A program made the position numbers and the translations under genes. 64,000 nucleotides of DNA, from positions 7,473,955 to 7,537,954 of the forward strand of contig RPFO01000104.1 of the NCBI GenBank assembly GCA_009746045.1, in the 5' to 3' direction. The DNA is from Mesostigma viride (taxonomy: Eukaryota; Streptophyta; Mesostigmatophyceae; Mesostigmatales; Mesostigmataceae). Positions within the stretch are counted from its first letter, which is position 1. Every line of letters starts with the position of its first letter. The notes under the pieces are model-generated. The model was given only the letters and a program-made list of their open reading frames with translations. It had not been told where the DNA came from and did no database searches. Positions 34,740-45,594 of this stretch are shown piece after piece.

Positions 34740-35440
34740 TTAATTAGACTCGTGCTCCCGTTGGGGAGTCAGTAGTCACGGAGCAGTAACCCCGATGGAT
34801 GGATGGATGGATGGATGGATGGATGGATGGATGGATGGATGGATGGATGGATGGATGGATGGATGGATGGATGGATGGATGGGATGGATGGATGGATGGA
34901 TGGATGGATGGATGGATGGATGGATGGATGGATGGATGGATGGATGGATGGATGGATGGATGGATGGATGGATGGATGGATGGATGGATGGATGGATGGA
35001 TGGATGGATGGATGGATGGATGGATGGATGGATGGATGGATGGATGGATGGATGGATGGATGGATGGATGGATGGATGGATGGATGGATGGATGGATGGA
35101 TGGATGGATGGATGGATGGATGGATGGATGGATGGATGGATGGATGGATGGATGGATGGATGGATGGATGGATGGATGGATGGATGGATGGATGGATGGA
35201 TGGATGGATGGATGGATGGATGGATGGATGGATGGATGGATGGATGGATGGATGGATGGATGGATGGATGGATGGATGGATGGATGGATGGATGGATGGA
35301 TGGATGGATGGATGGATGGATGGATGGATGGATGGATGGATGGATGGATGGATGGATGGATGGATGGATGGACGGATGGATGGGTGCAAACAGTCCTACC
35401 GGTCTAATCTATCTTGTTATGATATTCTCACATGGCCGGG
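34740..35440 (-). mobile_element. LINE 3' end with giant (CATC)n expansion
   Basis: Reading the minus strand: GACCGGTAGGACTGTTTGCA, then about 147 CATC units (34794-35383), GGGGTTAC..., the hairpin CTCCC-CAAC-GGGAG and a TTAA-rich tail. It is the same terminus as at 20826-20990 and 43476-43560, where only four units are present. One extra G near 34880 and a GACGG variant near 35372 are the main interruptions. Confidence 0.8.
34794..35383. repeat. (ATGG)n microsatellite, about 590 bp
   Basis: Near-perfect tetranucleotide run inside a LINE 3' UTR. The periodic peptides WMDG and HPSI that it encodes are not genes. Confidence 0.98.
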
Positions 35441-35700
35441 TCTTATTGCACCCACAGAACTTGCCGGATCGTCTATCGTGTCCCATTACTGCTGTGGCAT
35501 GCCTCTGGCATGAAGGAGAAAGGGGGTCTCTGCCCTTTCTTCGTGTTGTGCACATACAATTAACTACCCTAGTCCTTCCACGGCGTTGGATCGATCGCCA
35601 TGCGTCCAGGCATAGTTGTCTCACTTCATAGGGATTAAAAGCACTCCGGTGCTCCGTGACTCCCCATGCAATGGGATCGAGCACGAGTTTAATTGATAAA
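35441..35700 (+). mobile_element. Second-type LINE 3' UTR
   Basis: It contains TTGCACCCACAGAACTTGCC, GCATGAAGGAGAAAGGGGGT and GGGATTAAAAGCACTCCGGT and ends GCTCCGTGACTCCCC...GAGCACGAGT before an AT-rich tail. The related terminus occurs in reverse at 43069-43260. It shares the last 30 bases with the CATC-type terminus although the upstream sequence differs. Confidence 0.6.
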
Positions 35701-35701
35701 T

Positions 35702-36770
35702 TAATATATATTAAAAATATAATTACTTACAGCAGAGTGAAATCACTCAATTACCAAAGCAAACGCCCAGCTATAAACCTATGATACAGAGCCAGGATGT
35801 CAAAGCTCTATTATACTACGATAAGACCAATGGAAACGCCTAACGGGAGGAACCTAATAGCCCTGCTGCACCGCAAAATCAGCCCGCGTACGGCGGAGCA
35901 TGATGTCAGCCATGGCCCGAGTCAGCGCCACCGACAAGCGCTGACGCCAATATGACGTCCAGGTCCGCGCCGACCATGGGGCCCGCTGGCCCTCCAGGTC
36001 CAGCCGGTCCTCCCGGAGCCGGCAACACTCCTTGAAGAAGGCGGAGGTCAGGGGCCCCATGGCCCCAAACTCCTCCAGGACAAAGGGCACCACACGATGG
36101 TGCCCGACGTCGCCGTAGGCCAGGAGCTTGGCCCGCTCCGCCCGGTCCGCCGTGTAACCTGCCGTGAGGGAGGCCCCAGCCACGTGGCTAAGAGCCAAGG
36201 GCCGCGCCACCGAAACGTCAATAAGCAGATGCCGGCCACCCCCCTCAAAGTCCAGCACCACGATGTCAGGCCGGTGGTTGGGGGAATAGAAGGCAGCGCC
36301 ATCCGCATCCTCGGACCGGATGTTCGCGTGGGGGAAAACCGACCGAATCATGGCGAGCACCACCGTCAGGAGGACAGTGTGCAAATACAAATACCAATTC
36401 TGATTCTGTTGGCCCCCCATGCAGGCAAGGTAGTGAGTCCCCGTGGGATCCAGCGGCTGCCCACAGCTACCACAAGGCCGCCCGGCCGGAACAAGAGGCT
36501 GCGGGGCAAATAGCTGGTGCCGGAGCGCCACCGAGTAGTAGTGGCTGGGAGCCAAGGCGAATGGGGGGGCCATGGCAAGAGCACGAAGGTACGCCGAGCC
36601 CACACTCCGCAAGGAAAGCGAGAACAGCCACGCACGTCCCTGCATGGGCGTTGAGGTCCGCGAAAAGAGCAATCCAATCAGCCGTGTGCAGAATACCCGC
36701 GTAGGTTTTCTGGTGTTTATCGATGACGCGAGCAGGGAATGCGGCGGGAGATTAATATATGCCTTTAATT
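35702..36770 (-). mobile_element. LINE with restriction-like endonuclease, family B, 5'-truncated
   Basis: The minus-strand frame 36672-35854 encodes the C-terminal region: a CGSCGQPLDPTGTHYLACM zinc cluster, then EDADGAAFYSPNHRPDIVVL and HLLIDVSVARP (a PD-(D/E)xK-type endonuclease core), ending MLRRTRADFAVQQGY. Upstream, KTYAGILHTADWI lies in another frame, so there is an indel. The RT domain is missing. The 3' UTR ends GATTTCACTCTGCTGTAAGT...ATATTTTTAATATATAT, joined to (TA)n; the 5' break near 36760 also lies in (TA)n. Sister copies are at 45595-45950, 48845-49530 and 51228-51900. Confidence 0.8.
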
Positions 36771-36784
36771 AATATATATATGCC

Positions 36785-36917
36785 TTGTGCAGCTGGCGTG
36801 ATCCTTGCATGCCCGTGTCAGATTACTATTATTTTCGTTAGGGTTCTTCTTCTTTTCGGGGTTTTCCTTATGTTGCATGCCAATCTCACCTCCGTAATTT
36901 ATCATTCTCAATAAAAA
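36785..36917 (+). mobile_element. Solo 3' tail of family A restriction-endonuclease LINE
   Basis: CTGGCGTGATCCTTGCATGC to CACCTCCGTAATTTATCATT matches the 3' UTR at 48625-48755. It ends CTCAATAAAA and is preceded by ATATATAT. Confidence 0.7.
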
Positions 36918-36934
36918 AAAATAATTAAATTATA

Positions 36935-38951
36935 ACATGCCTCCGTGGGGAGATCATGTAGCACATATTCCTTGATGGGTGGTAAAGTGGAGAGAGCTGC
37001 GTAATCGGACTACCCTAACGCTAATCTATCTAGTCTAGAAAAATCCTAACTACCCTACTCATCAAAACGCCTCCTCCTCTTGGGGGGAGGTGGCTTGCCC
37101 ACAGGGTCGGGCGTGTGAGCCTTGACAATCTTCTGCCACATCGTCTTGTTCTGCATGGCAGTCCAAAGAAGGGAGAGAGAGTGGATGCGGTGTTCAAACT
37201 GGGCTGGGACCACTAGGTCATCCAGCAACATCTGGACGTAGTTCGTGACATGTTTCCCTACCCTTTTGGGAATGCCCTTGGGGGCAGGCCAGGTCAGAAT
37301 GTGCCGCCCTGGCTGGCCAAGCCGCTGGGGGCCTGCCAGACCAAGGGCGGTGTCGACCTGGCTGGTGCGAGCAAGGTGTCCTACAAATGCTATCCTACGC
37401 TGTCTAATCTCGTCCGAAATACGAGGCATGCCCTGATACAAAGACTCTGATGACGGGCGCTTGGAAAACCCTACGTTCAGGACCTGTCGGAGCATCCTGT
37501 AAACTGTGCCGTCTAGCCTAGCTGGCATGCAGTGTGGGTGTGAGTGTCCAGGCCTCGGCGCCATACGTGACCACCGTGAGGACAAGGACCTTGAAGAGCA
37601 TGCGCTTGCGGTGCTCGCCCAGGCCCTTGGAGCGCCAGTAGGTGTTGAGCGAACGGATCCGGCTCGAGCCTAGCCCAGGCCAGGCCGATGCGGGTGTCCA
37701 CATCGTCGGCGGTGTCAGGGAGCCAGCTCCCTAACAGTTTGAAGCGATCTCGGAACGGGAGCGTCGTCCCGTCGAGCAGGCGCGGCAGCGGCGGTGTACT
37801 GCCGAGGCCCCAATCACCATCGCCTCAGTTTTGACACTAATCTCCAACCCCACCGCCCTCGCCTCCCTGGAGGCCCAGACAGTCCAGCCAGGTCTGAATG
37901 TGCTCGGGGCGCGCGATGAGGGTAGTGTCATCCGCATAAATCAGGTCGGCCAGGCGGTAGCCAGGTTTAACCCCGCCGTGCTCTTTCTCGTTAAGGATGT
38001 CCAAGCCTGGCTCGAACCCCTTAAGAGCAGTAAAGCGCGCACGTGCTCGGCGCATGACGTGATCCACGACAATAGTCAATAATGAACAGCAGGTATGGGG
38101 ACAGGACACAACCTTGCCACAACCCGGCGTGATGAAGGGGGAATGGTAGGGTGGTGCCTTCCGCAGTCCGCCGACTACTGCCTGTGAGCCCTCATACAGT
38201 CGCCGAGTGGCAGCAATAAACGCTGGTGGCACCCGATCCAGAGCTAGGATGGCCCAAAGAGCCCTGAGCCTCCCAGAGGACCGTGTCAAAGGCCTTGATA
38301 TAGTCAACAAAAATGAAGACCAGCGGCAAACTGTCAGGGGGAAGGCGACGCACCTCCTCCATCAACCGGAGCGCGACAAACACAGCCATGACAGTGTTAC
38401 GACCACGACGGAAACCCATCTGAGACTCACCCAGGTGTGGGTCCATGCAGCGCGGCGCGGAGCCTGTGCAGCATCATGCGCATGAAGGCCTTCAGCGCGG
38501 CGCTCTGGAGGCAGACACCCTGGTAGTTACCGGGGTCAGCAGCAGAGCCCTTCTTGTACAGCATGACGCGGATGGCCGTCTGCCACTCAGCAGGCGGAGG
38601 CTCGTCAGAAAGCAGGACACGGTTGCAGAACGCCAGCAGAAGATCCCTAACCGCCGGATCAGGGGTCTTCAGCAGCTCAGCAGAAAGGTGGTCGGCACCA
38701 ACCGCCGCATCGTACCGCAGGCGAGCAAGGGCGCCGTCCAATTCCTTCAAAGTGAAGGGGTGGACGACGTCGTCGGTGGCAAGGCATGCAGCCCTCCTGC
38801 AAGGCGGGGACTTGGTAGTCCGCGGCCGAGGAGGGGGGCGCTCGCGGCGGCGGTGGTCCGGCAACCCCGAGGCGGGCGGCCGTCTCGGGGTGAAGCGGCG
38901 GGGGGGGGGGCGCGAGCCCCACCTGTCAAGGAAACATTGTGGGCCAACCAA
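36935..38951 (-). pseudogene. LINE reverse transcriptase with frameshifts and 3' UTR
   Basis: In minus-strand order: FTLKELDGALARLRYDAAVG, WQTAIRVMLYKKGSAADPGN, QMGFRRGRNTVMAVFVALRL, PLVFIFVDYIKAFDTVLW (motif A), GCGKVVSCPHTCC (decayed motif B), LADLIYADDTTLI (YADD), VVTYGAEAWTLT, RRIAFVGHLARTSQVD and the terminus PPPPKRRRRFDE at 37055. The pieces lie in at least four frames between 38951 and 37055, so it is dead. The 3' UTR to 36935 ends with ATATGTGCTACATGATCTCC, related to the ends of the ORF1-only elements at 53760-54030. The 5' part continues at 39510-40190. Confidence 0.8.
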
Positions 38952-39005
38952 CGGTCAAGGCTGATCGGCGCCGTGCCGTCCCCCGTGTGCTCCACCGGGG
39001 TGCGG

Positions 39006-39500
39006 GCCGGGCCCACTTCAAATGTTCCGCCGTCCAAGCCAAGTGTGTGACACTTTTTCGCTATTTTCGCAAAAAAAAAATAAAATTTCGCACGAGTTCG
39101 CGTGATTTTCGCGTGATTTTCGCAAAATTTTCACACATTTTTGCACGATTTCGCACGATTTCGCACAATTTTGCATGATTTCGCACGATTTCGCATGGAT
39201 TTCAACCAAGGGTCGTTTTGGGGAGTGACGTTTGACAAAATTTCGCATGAATTCACACACGCTGTGCACATCAAAATTTTTTACCGTCGACATTTTTCAC
39301 ATGAAATTTCGCACGATTTCAGCAAATTTCGCACAAATTCGCACGATTAAAGCAAATTTCACACGATTTCAGCAAATTTCGCACAATTTCGCACGATTTC
39401 GCACAACGAATCACTCTGCAGAGTGACGATCGTCGAAAAAGTCAAAAAAACGACAAAAAGTGTCACACTTTTCGGAACATTTGAAGTGGGCCCGGCCTGC
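39006..39500. mobile_element. Foldback insertion with inverted ends and GCACGATTTC repeats
   Basis: GGGCCCACTTCAAATGTTCC at about 39008 is mirrored by GGAACATTTGAAGTGGGCCC ending near 39492; next inward come GTGTGACACTTTTT and AAAAAGTGTCACAC. The interior is AT-rich with many ATTTCGCACGATTTCGCAC-type units on both sides of 39240. It separates the RT part from the upstream part of the minus-strand LINE, so it inserted into that LINE. Confidence 0.7.
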
Positions 39501-39509
39501 GCTGCCGCC

Positions 39510-40190
39510 GGCCGCCGAGCCGGTCGAGGTGGTACCACATGTCTTTGCCCTGGTTGCGAGCCTGGCAGGCCTTGGCATCCGCGATGCACTGGGCCGCCTC
39601 CGCGTCGATCCTGAGCGTGCTCGTAGGCCTCCATGCACGAGGGCGGCCTTGAGCACTGTTTTCTGCAGCGGGTCCCGGTTACGCTTGAGGCGGTGCCGGG
39701 CGGCCAAGCCCTTGGGGTCCTGGCGCCGGTAGAGCGGGCCGGGGCGGCGGCGGGGCATGACCGGCAGGTGCCGGGCCGCCAGCAACGGGGCACGGGCCGC
39801 AAAGCCCGCGAAAATGGCGGCGTTGGGGGCACCCTTGTCCAGCTCGTCGACCGGTCCGCCCGGGCGTCCAGGGCCGACAGGTACTCCAGTCGGCACCGTT
39901 TCCGCGCGTGCTCGGCGTCCGTCCAGTCCTCAGGATCTCCCCGGACCGGACGTAGAGCAGACCAGTCAGGGCGGACCACTGCATGGGGCGCGGCGCTCGG
40001 GGTCGTGGAACCGGAGCCGAATGGTCGCGCGCACCAACCAGTGGTCAGAGCACACCGTGGGCGTGTCAAACACTCGATCGGGTGTCCAGAACCGAGGTGC
40101 ACCTGGGCTGCCGTACCACCACGTAGTCCAAACAGGCCTGACGGCCGTTAGGGCCACGAAAAGTGACCAAGTCCTGTGAGGGACGTTGGA
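39510..40190 (-). pseudogene. LINE apurinic-type endonuclease end and linker
   Basis: The minus strand from 40190 reads RPSQDLVTFRGPNGRQACLD, YVVVRQPRCTSVLDTRSSV, then after a frame change CSDHWLVRATIRLRFHDPER, the L-D-Y...S-D-H end of an exonuclease/endonuclease/phosphatase domain. A linker with DPEDWTDAEHARKRCRLEYL follows. It is the 5' continuation of the RT at 37055-38951. The upstream boundary near 40199 abuts TCATTCTCAATGAATATATT, another element's terminus. Confidence 0.65.
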
Positions 40191-40214
40191 AGTGGCAGTC
40201 ATCATTCTCAATGA

Positions 40215-40400
40215 ATATATTAAATTGTATGTAACATATCTCCGTTGGGAGTACATGTAGCTCATATCCCTGAGAGGGGTGCATATGGCTTTTAATACAT
40301 TCTTGGCTACTTCCTGCAAGGGTACTAGGGTGTACAACTACGCCTGCCCTGGGTGCACAAAGTGCACCTGCACACCACTATGTATTCCAGCACCTAGGAA
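40215..40400 (-). mobile_element. 3'-end copy of the ORF1-element family
   Basis: GTAACATATCTCCGTTGGGA, GTACATGTAGCTCATATCCC, ACATTCTTGGCTACTTCCTG and CACAAAGTGCACCTGCACAC follow the same order as 53895-54035. It is a 5'-truncated copy without coding sequence. Confidence 0.7.
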
Positions 40401-40426
40401 TATATTAATTAATTAATTAATTAATT

Positions 40427-43068
40427 AAGGGGACGTGGCGCGCCGAATATTTTCCGCGCGAAAAAATTCGCGGCACCGGCCGTACCGTGAAAAGTGGGTG
40501 CTCCGTGCGCGCACCACTTGCGGAAGTGGCCATGGCGACTGCGTTTAGGCGAAACTAGCAATGTAGGGCTAGAGAAATGCAAAAAAAATGCTTGGATGTT
40601 GAAGACGATGATTTAATGATGTTGGGTTGCGGCGGCAAGTGGCTGGTTTACGATATCGCTGCTTTCTTTTACTGCCATCGGCATGGGGGGGTAATCTGCA
40701 TTTTTTGGTCGCGCGGAATAAAATAGAATTCGTGATTGCGGCAGTAAATTCTCAGTTTGGGGGGTCTATTTGACCGTGAAGGATGCATTCATATCGGTAG
40801 CATCGAATTCTAAACCGAACGGGTGCTTTTTGCTACATTTTCGGCCATTCTCGGTAAGTATTTTTCAGGCCTGCGCAGTGCATGTCGGAACCTTCCATGG
40901 AAGAACGGCCGTTGTTGCGCGCCTGGGCGAGGGATCTACGAGGGCAAGGTATAGATTTGTGGCGACTGTTATCTACTATCAGTTCTTTCTTCGAAGAGCT
41001 CATCGTTCGAAGTTTTTTGCGTTCGTTTTGGTCAGTTTCCGCCAGTTAACTCTCCGTTGCTCGCCGTCGTGTTGACGAATACCTGGCAGCTTTAGCTTGT
41101 TTTCGTTGATGTCTTGATCAAATCCGCTTCAGTCTCAGCCGATAGATCCTAGGGAAGGCGTAAGGGATTTCATAGCACGTGTTCTGGCAAGGATGTTGTG
41201 CGTATGGACGCTTCTTGTTGTGTGATAGTGACGCACCCTTTCCTCGCAGCGGCATCACAGCGGTCAGAAGCTGAACGGCCGCCACTGGTTTCTTTGCATT
41301 TTATCGTGCAGGGAAGGAAGTTTTTTATCGACGATCATGTTGGAGATATTGCATTTGTGTGACTGCATGTAGATAGCTGCCATCATTGGTTTATTTGAGC
41401 TTTCCTTGTTATGATGATGTGACAAGACAGCAATGTGCTGAGCCAACCATGGTTGACATGGTTGACTGCATGCAAGCTTTGTATGCCATGATCTCCTTGG
41501 TTCCTTGCCCTCCATAGTTCCAGTTTGTTGCCCATGTCGGGTAGGGCAGTTAAGGAGTTGTTGCTGTGTTGGTAAGCTTGGTTGGCATAACCCTTACATC
41601 TAACCTGGGAGAAACATAGAAAATGCTGGTAATGCATGTTAGTGCCATCATCATTATTGCTATTCACGTACTTATAAGTCTGGCCATGCTCGAGGGACGG
41701 TGAAGGAGTATGAGGTGCGTGGCCACCCCTTTGTACTTCATAACATATTCAGCATGGATTTGATCCATGTTGATGGCATGTAAAGTGTGATTGTGTTTAC
41801 TTGCTTTCTGAGTGGTCCTTAGCGCCTTGTCAGGTGGTGAGTGGTCGTCTAGGAAACCCATCAGTGCGTGCCACAGTGACCCCCAACCTTGAGCATGTGT
41901 CGTCATCAGTGTGCTAGAGTTAATTATATGTGCTTTTGATCATAGATTTGCTGAGTTCTTGGCATGAAGTTTACAAGGTAACCTTGGGTAGAGTATAGTG
42001 TATGCTCTCTTGGCATGTATGCCTAGCGATCGTGTTGCTATGCTTGCGCTGGCAAGGTTGGCCATGCCGAGGGCAGGTGAGGGCAGATGTGGTGCCTAGC
42101 CGTTTGCTTATGTTTTGTGATCGAGTGGGGCATGCTTTCTGGCTTTTTGGATGGAAAACAGCATGCCTAAGTGGCCATATACAAAGAAACCCCCCTTAAG
42201 CTTATGTTCAGGTTTTAGCACGCATAACCTTATTACTTGAGCTAGACTTGTCGGAATGACCTGTTTAAGGGTGGCTGCCACGACGTGATGCAAAGGGAGG
42301 GGCAGGGGGACGATGGGGAAGGTAGTAGTGATGATGAGAATGATGTTGATGATATTCCTTGCCTTGCATGTGCGTCCCCGGATGAAATTGACGGTGTCCC
42401 TTTCCTGCTGTGCAGCACATTCGGGTGCAAGGGAGGACTGCATGGGTGCTGCGCTGACCCCCCGTTGACTAAGGAGCCCAAGGGGGATTGGTTTTGCCCT
42501 GCCTGCCTTGTGCAGGATGCTTACAAGGGCTGATATAGTGACATTTTCTGTTTTAGCGGGCATTTTTCTGAAAACACGTCTGACGCAATAACTTGAGCTA
42601 GACTTGTCGGAATGACCTGGGACTTGGAACACTGCTGTCCCCCTGTTAGCCGGAATTTTTGTTGATTTTGTGGCCCTATCGGAAGTGTTTATGATATGTT
42701 TATTCCCAATGTCCGGTAAAAAATGACCTGTTTTGCGGGAAAATTAATAACTGTTCAAGGTTTTGCCATTTCCATGATGTAAATAGCTCAGCAAGCTACG
42801 AACTCAGGGAACTATATGACCTTGATTTTTGGTAGCCAACAAATAAGTGCATTGGCTGGGGCATACCCAGCCCTAATTAGCGTCTTTTGCTATTTATAGC
42901 GCATTATTGGCGTATATATGGGGGTAGTACCCCCAACAAGTGCATGGGCAACTCACTAGAGATGTTATTTAGTGCCCTCAATCATAATTCAGCATTGTGC
43001 AAATGAATTTCAAGTGATATTAGCATATGTCAAATTTTAAGGGTTTTGGGGTGCCACCTCCCCTTAAA
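40427..43068 (-). mobile_element. TTAA-flanked terminal-inverted-repeat transposon, copy 2
   Basis: The ends are TTAAGGGGACGTGGCGCGCC (40427) and GGTGCCACCTCCCCTTAA (to 43067), imperfect inverted repeats of about 18 bases with TTAA on both sides. It is related to copy 1 in inverse orientation. A subterminal motif ACTTGAGCTAGACTTGTCGG occurs twice here (42234 and 42592), and its relative is in copy 1 near 21835. It carries the PHD-finger frame at 42288-42533. Apart from that, 40437-42280 contains no protein I recognise. Confidence 0.75.
42288..42533 (+). CDS. Small PHD-finger protein inside TTAA element copy 2
   Basis: A frame of 81 codons opens with an acidic segment (DDGEGSSDDENDVDD) followed by a complete Cys4-His-Cys3 PHD finger: PCLACASPD, LLCSTFGCKGGLHGCC, DWFCPACLVQD. 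PHD fingers bind histone tails or serve as transposase accessory zinc domains. The zinc ligands are all present, arguing that the frame is or was selected. It may be a last exon of a larger gene, since acidic-PHD C-termini are common, or a short stand-alone product. Its position inside the inverted repeats suggests transposon cargo. Confidence 0.6.
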   Translation: MQREGQGDDGEGSSDDENDVDDIPCLACASPDEIDGVPFLLCSTFGCKGGLHGCCADPPLTKEPKGDWFCPACLVQDAYKG

Positions 43069-43330
43069 CTCGTGCTCCCGTTGGGGAGTCACGGAGCACC
43101 GAAGTGCTTTTAATCCCTGTGTGTGCACTACAGGAGAAAGGGCAGAGACCCCCAGTCTCCTTCATGCCAAAGGCATGCCACAGCTGCAATCGGGCGCGGC
43201 TAGCTAAAAGGACAGGCTAACGATCCGGCAAACTGTGGGTGCAATAAGACCCATGTGAGCATATCATAGCAAGGAGCGTGGGCAAGTAATCTGAACATAG
43301 CCAGGGCGTAGCATGGCTGTACTAGGACTA
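43069..43330 (-). mobile_element. Second-type LINE 3' end
   Basis: The minus strand ends with GCTCCGTGACTCCCCAACGG and GAGCACGAGT. Upstream are ATTAAAAGCACTTCGGTGCT and CTTTGGCATGAAGGAGACTG, as at 35441-35690 in the other orientation. It is truncated; no coding sequence remains. Confidence 0.6.
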
Positions 43331-43469
43331 GGAATATATTAATTAATTAATAGTAGACACGTGACAGTCTGCGTCACGTGAGCATAAGTCCTCTGCATGG
43401 TTGTCTCCTAGATAAGTCCTCAGTGGGAGGGGAACATGGGATGGAATGGATTAATTAAGTAATTACTTA

Positions 43470-44440
43470 ATTAATTAGACTCGTGCTCCCGTTGGGGAGT
43501 CACGGAGCATTAACCCCGATGGATGGATGGATGGATGGGTGCAAACAGTCCTACCGGTCTGATCTATCCACATCATCTACCTACAACATCTATCTAAACA
43601 ACATCACTAACTACAATATCTATCTAAACAACATCATGCTACCCTAGGGGAGCTGTCTGGCGTGCCTCCCGCGGGTTTGCACACGTGGGCGCTTCCCCAC
43701 GGGATGGAATGGATGGTGTAAGCTATCTAGGTCCTAGTTACAGGGTTGTGGGCACCGCGGCCCGAATCGCTATGAATGCCATACGCGGTCACACGCGGAG
43801 CCCCCACAGACTTGGGGGTGGTCTCCTTCATCACTAATTGCCATCTATCCTTGCGTACCATCTGCCTCCATATTAATTACAGACAAACCAGGAGGCTGCC
43901 CGGGTGTCGGGGTGTGAGCCCGTCACGTCTAGTGTAGCACATGTCCATGCCGAGTCTACTACGAAAAGTCCACGGGTGGCGGCCCTGCCGCGCGCGGCCT
44001 GGCCGCCTGGGGCACGCCAGGTGAGGACATATCGCCCAGGCTGGGCGGGCTTGGTGCCAGCTAGTCTATCTGATGTGTCTACCTGATCTGTGCGGCCAGG
44101 CGCCCGGCTAGGCCCAGGCGCCTGTGCCTAATAATGTGGGAAACATAGGGCAAATCAGCGTACAAACAAATCCTCATTACTAATGTGCAAACCAAAGGGG
44201 ATGTTAAGGGCCTTGCGCAGCATCTTGGTGACGTTGCCGTCGAGTCGTTGCTCCAGCTCCTGCGTCAGTGTCCAGGTCTCGGCGCCGTAGGCCAGGATCG
44301 TCAGAATGATGACCTTGAAGAGGTCACGCTTAATTGACGATCTCCAGGGTAGGGTGGGGTCGCTCCACCAGCGGCGGTGGTCATGGAGTTGCGCCCACGC
44401 CATGCCGATCCGTGTCGTCAGGTCGTCCTCACACGGGAAT
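43470..44440 (-). pseudogene. LINE RT C-terminal fragment with 3' UTR
   Basis: The frame 44403-44155 reads SSIKRDLFKVIILTILAYGA, ETWTLTQELEQRLDGNVTKM and SNEDLFVR, the portion between the RT thumb and the GHLAR motif. Downstream (43500-44150) the sequence is degenerate coding and 3' UTR ending GACCGGTAGGACTGTTTGCA, four CATC units and the CTCCC-CAAC-GGGAG hairpin. It is a third copy of the LINE at 19590-20990, 5'-truncated near 44440. Confidence 0.7.
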
Positions 44441-44444
44441 AGGA

Positions 44445-44580
44445 ATATATATTCATTGAGGTTTATAGCTGGGCGTTTGCTTTGGTTTGAGTGATTTCAC
44501 TCTGCTGTAAGTAATTATATTTTTAATATATATTCATTGAGAATGGTAAATTACGGAGGTGAGATTGGCATGCGACAGGA
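44445..44580. mobile_element. Chimeric stack of two LINE tails at TA runs
   Basis: ATATATTCATTGAG is fused directly to GTTTATAGCTGGGCGTTTGC (family B 3' UTR to TAAGTAATTATATTTTTAAT). Then ATATATATTCATTGAGAATG and GTGAGATTGGCATGC (a reversed family A tail of about 50 bases) follow, then ATATATAT. Each join falls in TA repeats. Confidence 0.7.
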
Positions 44581-44584
44581 ATAT

Positions 44585-44920
44585 ATATCAAAGAGACAAC
44601 CAGCGCAGGCCAGAAATCGGGAGAATCCGGACCATGGTAGCTCGAGCCTGCCGTTATCTTTTCCGCGTTTTCGAGTCGTTCAGGATGATGAAGATGAATG
44701 GTGATGGAAATGTGTATCCTTGTGCATTGAAATTATGGCTGGCTTACGTGTGGAGCGACTAGATGACCTAGACGGTGGGGCCGGAAACATCATGCTTGAT
44801 CAGGGCGTGTGTTTCGAGCCTAACTGGCCGGGAGTGTCTAGTGGTGAGCACCATTGCTGCGATCGCTCTCCCACCATTTACGAGGAAATACCCGCAAATG
44901 GAAAACCCGCAAATGGAAAG
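44585..44920 (+). mobile_element. SINE-like element, near-complete copy
   Basis: It begins ATATATATCAAAGAGACAACC and runs to GCAAATGGAAAGATATATAT, with CAAATGGAAA duplicated at the end. It is flanked by TA runs on both sides. The conserved peptide frame (MAGLRVERLDDLDGGAGN, PNWPGVSSGEHHCCD) is present at 44720-44941. Confidence 0.75.
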
Positions 44921-44924
44921 ATAT

Positions 44925-45585
44925 ATATATATATTCATTGAGAATGATAGATTACGAAGGTGAGATAGGCATGCAACATAAGGAGAAACCCGATAACTGG
45001 GAGAATAACCCTGAAGAAATTAATAGTAATCTGACACGGACAGCCAAGGATCACGCCAGCTGCACAAGGTACAACTAACTATACATCACAAAACTACACG
45101 CAGCAACAGCGCTGCCGGCCCACCATGCAGGCCTGGAAGGGATCTAGACCGCATGGGTCGCGACAAAGTCGGCCCGGTTGCGGCGGAATAATACATCAGC
45201 CACGGTGCAAGTGAGGGCGAGTGACAGGCGCTGCCCCCAATACGAGATCGACCACGTGCGGGCCGACCACGGGGCGGTCTGACCCTCGAGGTCGAAGCGG
45301 TCTTCACGGCGCTGGCAGCACTCGAGTGGAAAAACAACGCTGTCTTTGGGCCCATGGCCCCGAACTCCTCAAGGACAAAGGGGATGACCCGGTGGGGCCC
45401 CACATTGCCGTAGGAGGCAAACTCAGTTGTCGCGCTCAGCCATGCACAGCGGCAGCAGCGCGGCGGCATCCACAGCCGCCCGGAGGATGTGGCGACCGGA
45501 GAGCGGCCGAGCCACGGAGACATCGATGAGCAGGTGGCAACCCTGCCCGTCGTACGTAGTCAAGCACGGTAATGTCGGGGCGGTC
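44925..45585 (-). pseudogene. Restriction-endonuclease LINE family A, truncated copy
   Basis: The minus strand holds the endonuclease C-terminal region in broken frames (GNVGPHRVIPFVLEEFGAMG, ATGPTLSRPMRSRSLPGL in the alternate frame) and the family A 3' UTR ending CTATCATTCTCAATGAATAT. It is inserted between TA runs. Several indels occur relative to 48100-48760. Confidence 0.7.
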
Positions 45586-45594
45586 CGAATATAT

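Noticed and set aside
34769-35631. WMDG and HPSI repeat proteins
   Set aside because: Translation of the (ATGG)n microsatellite inside a LINE 3' UTR.
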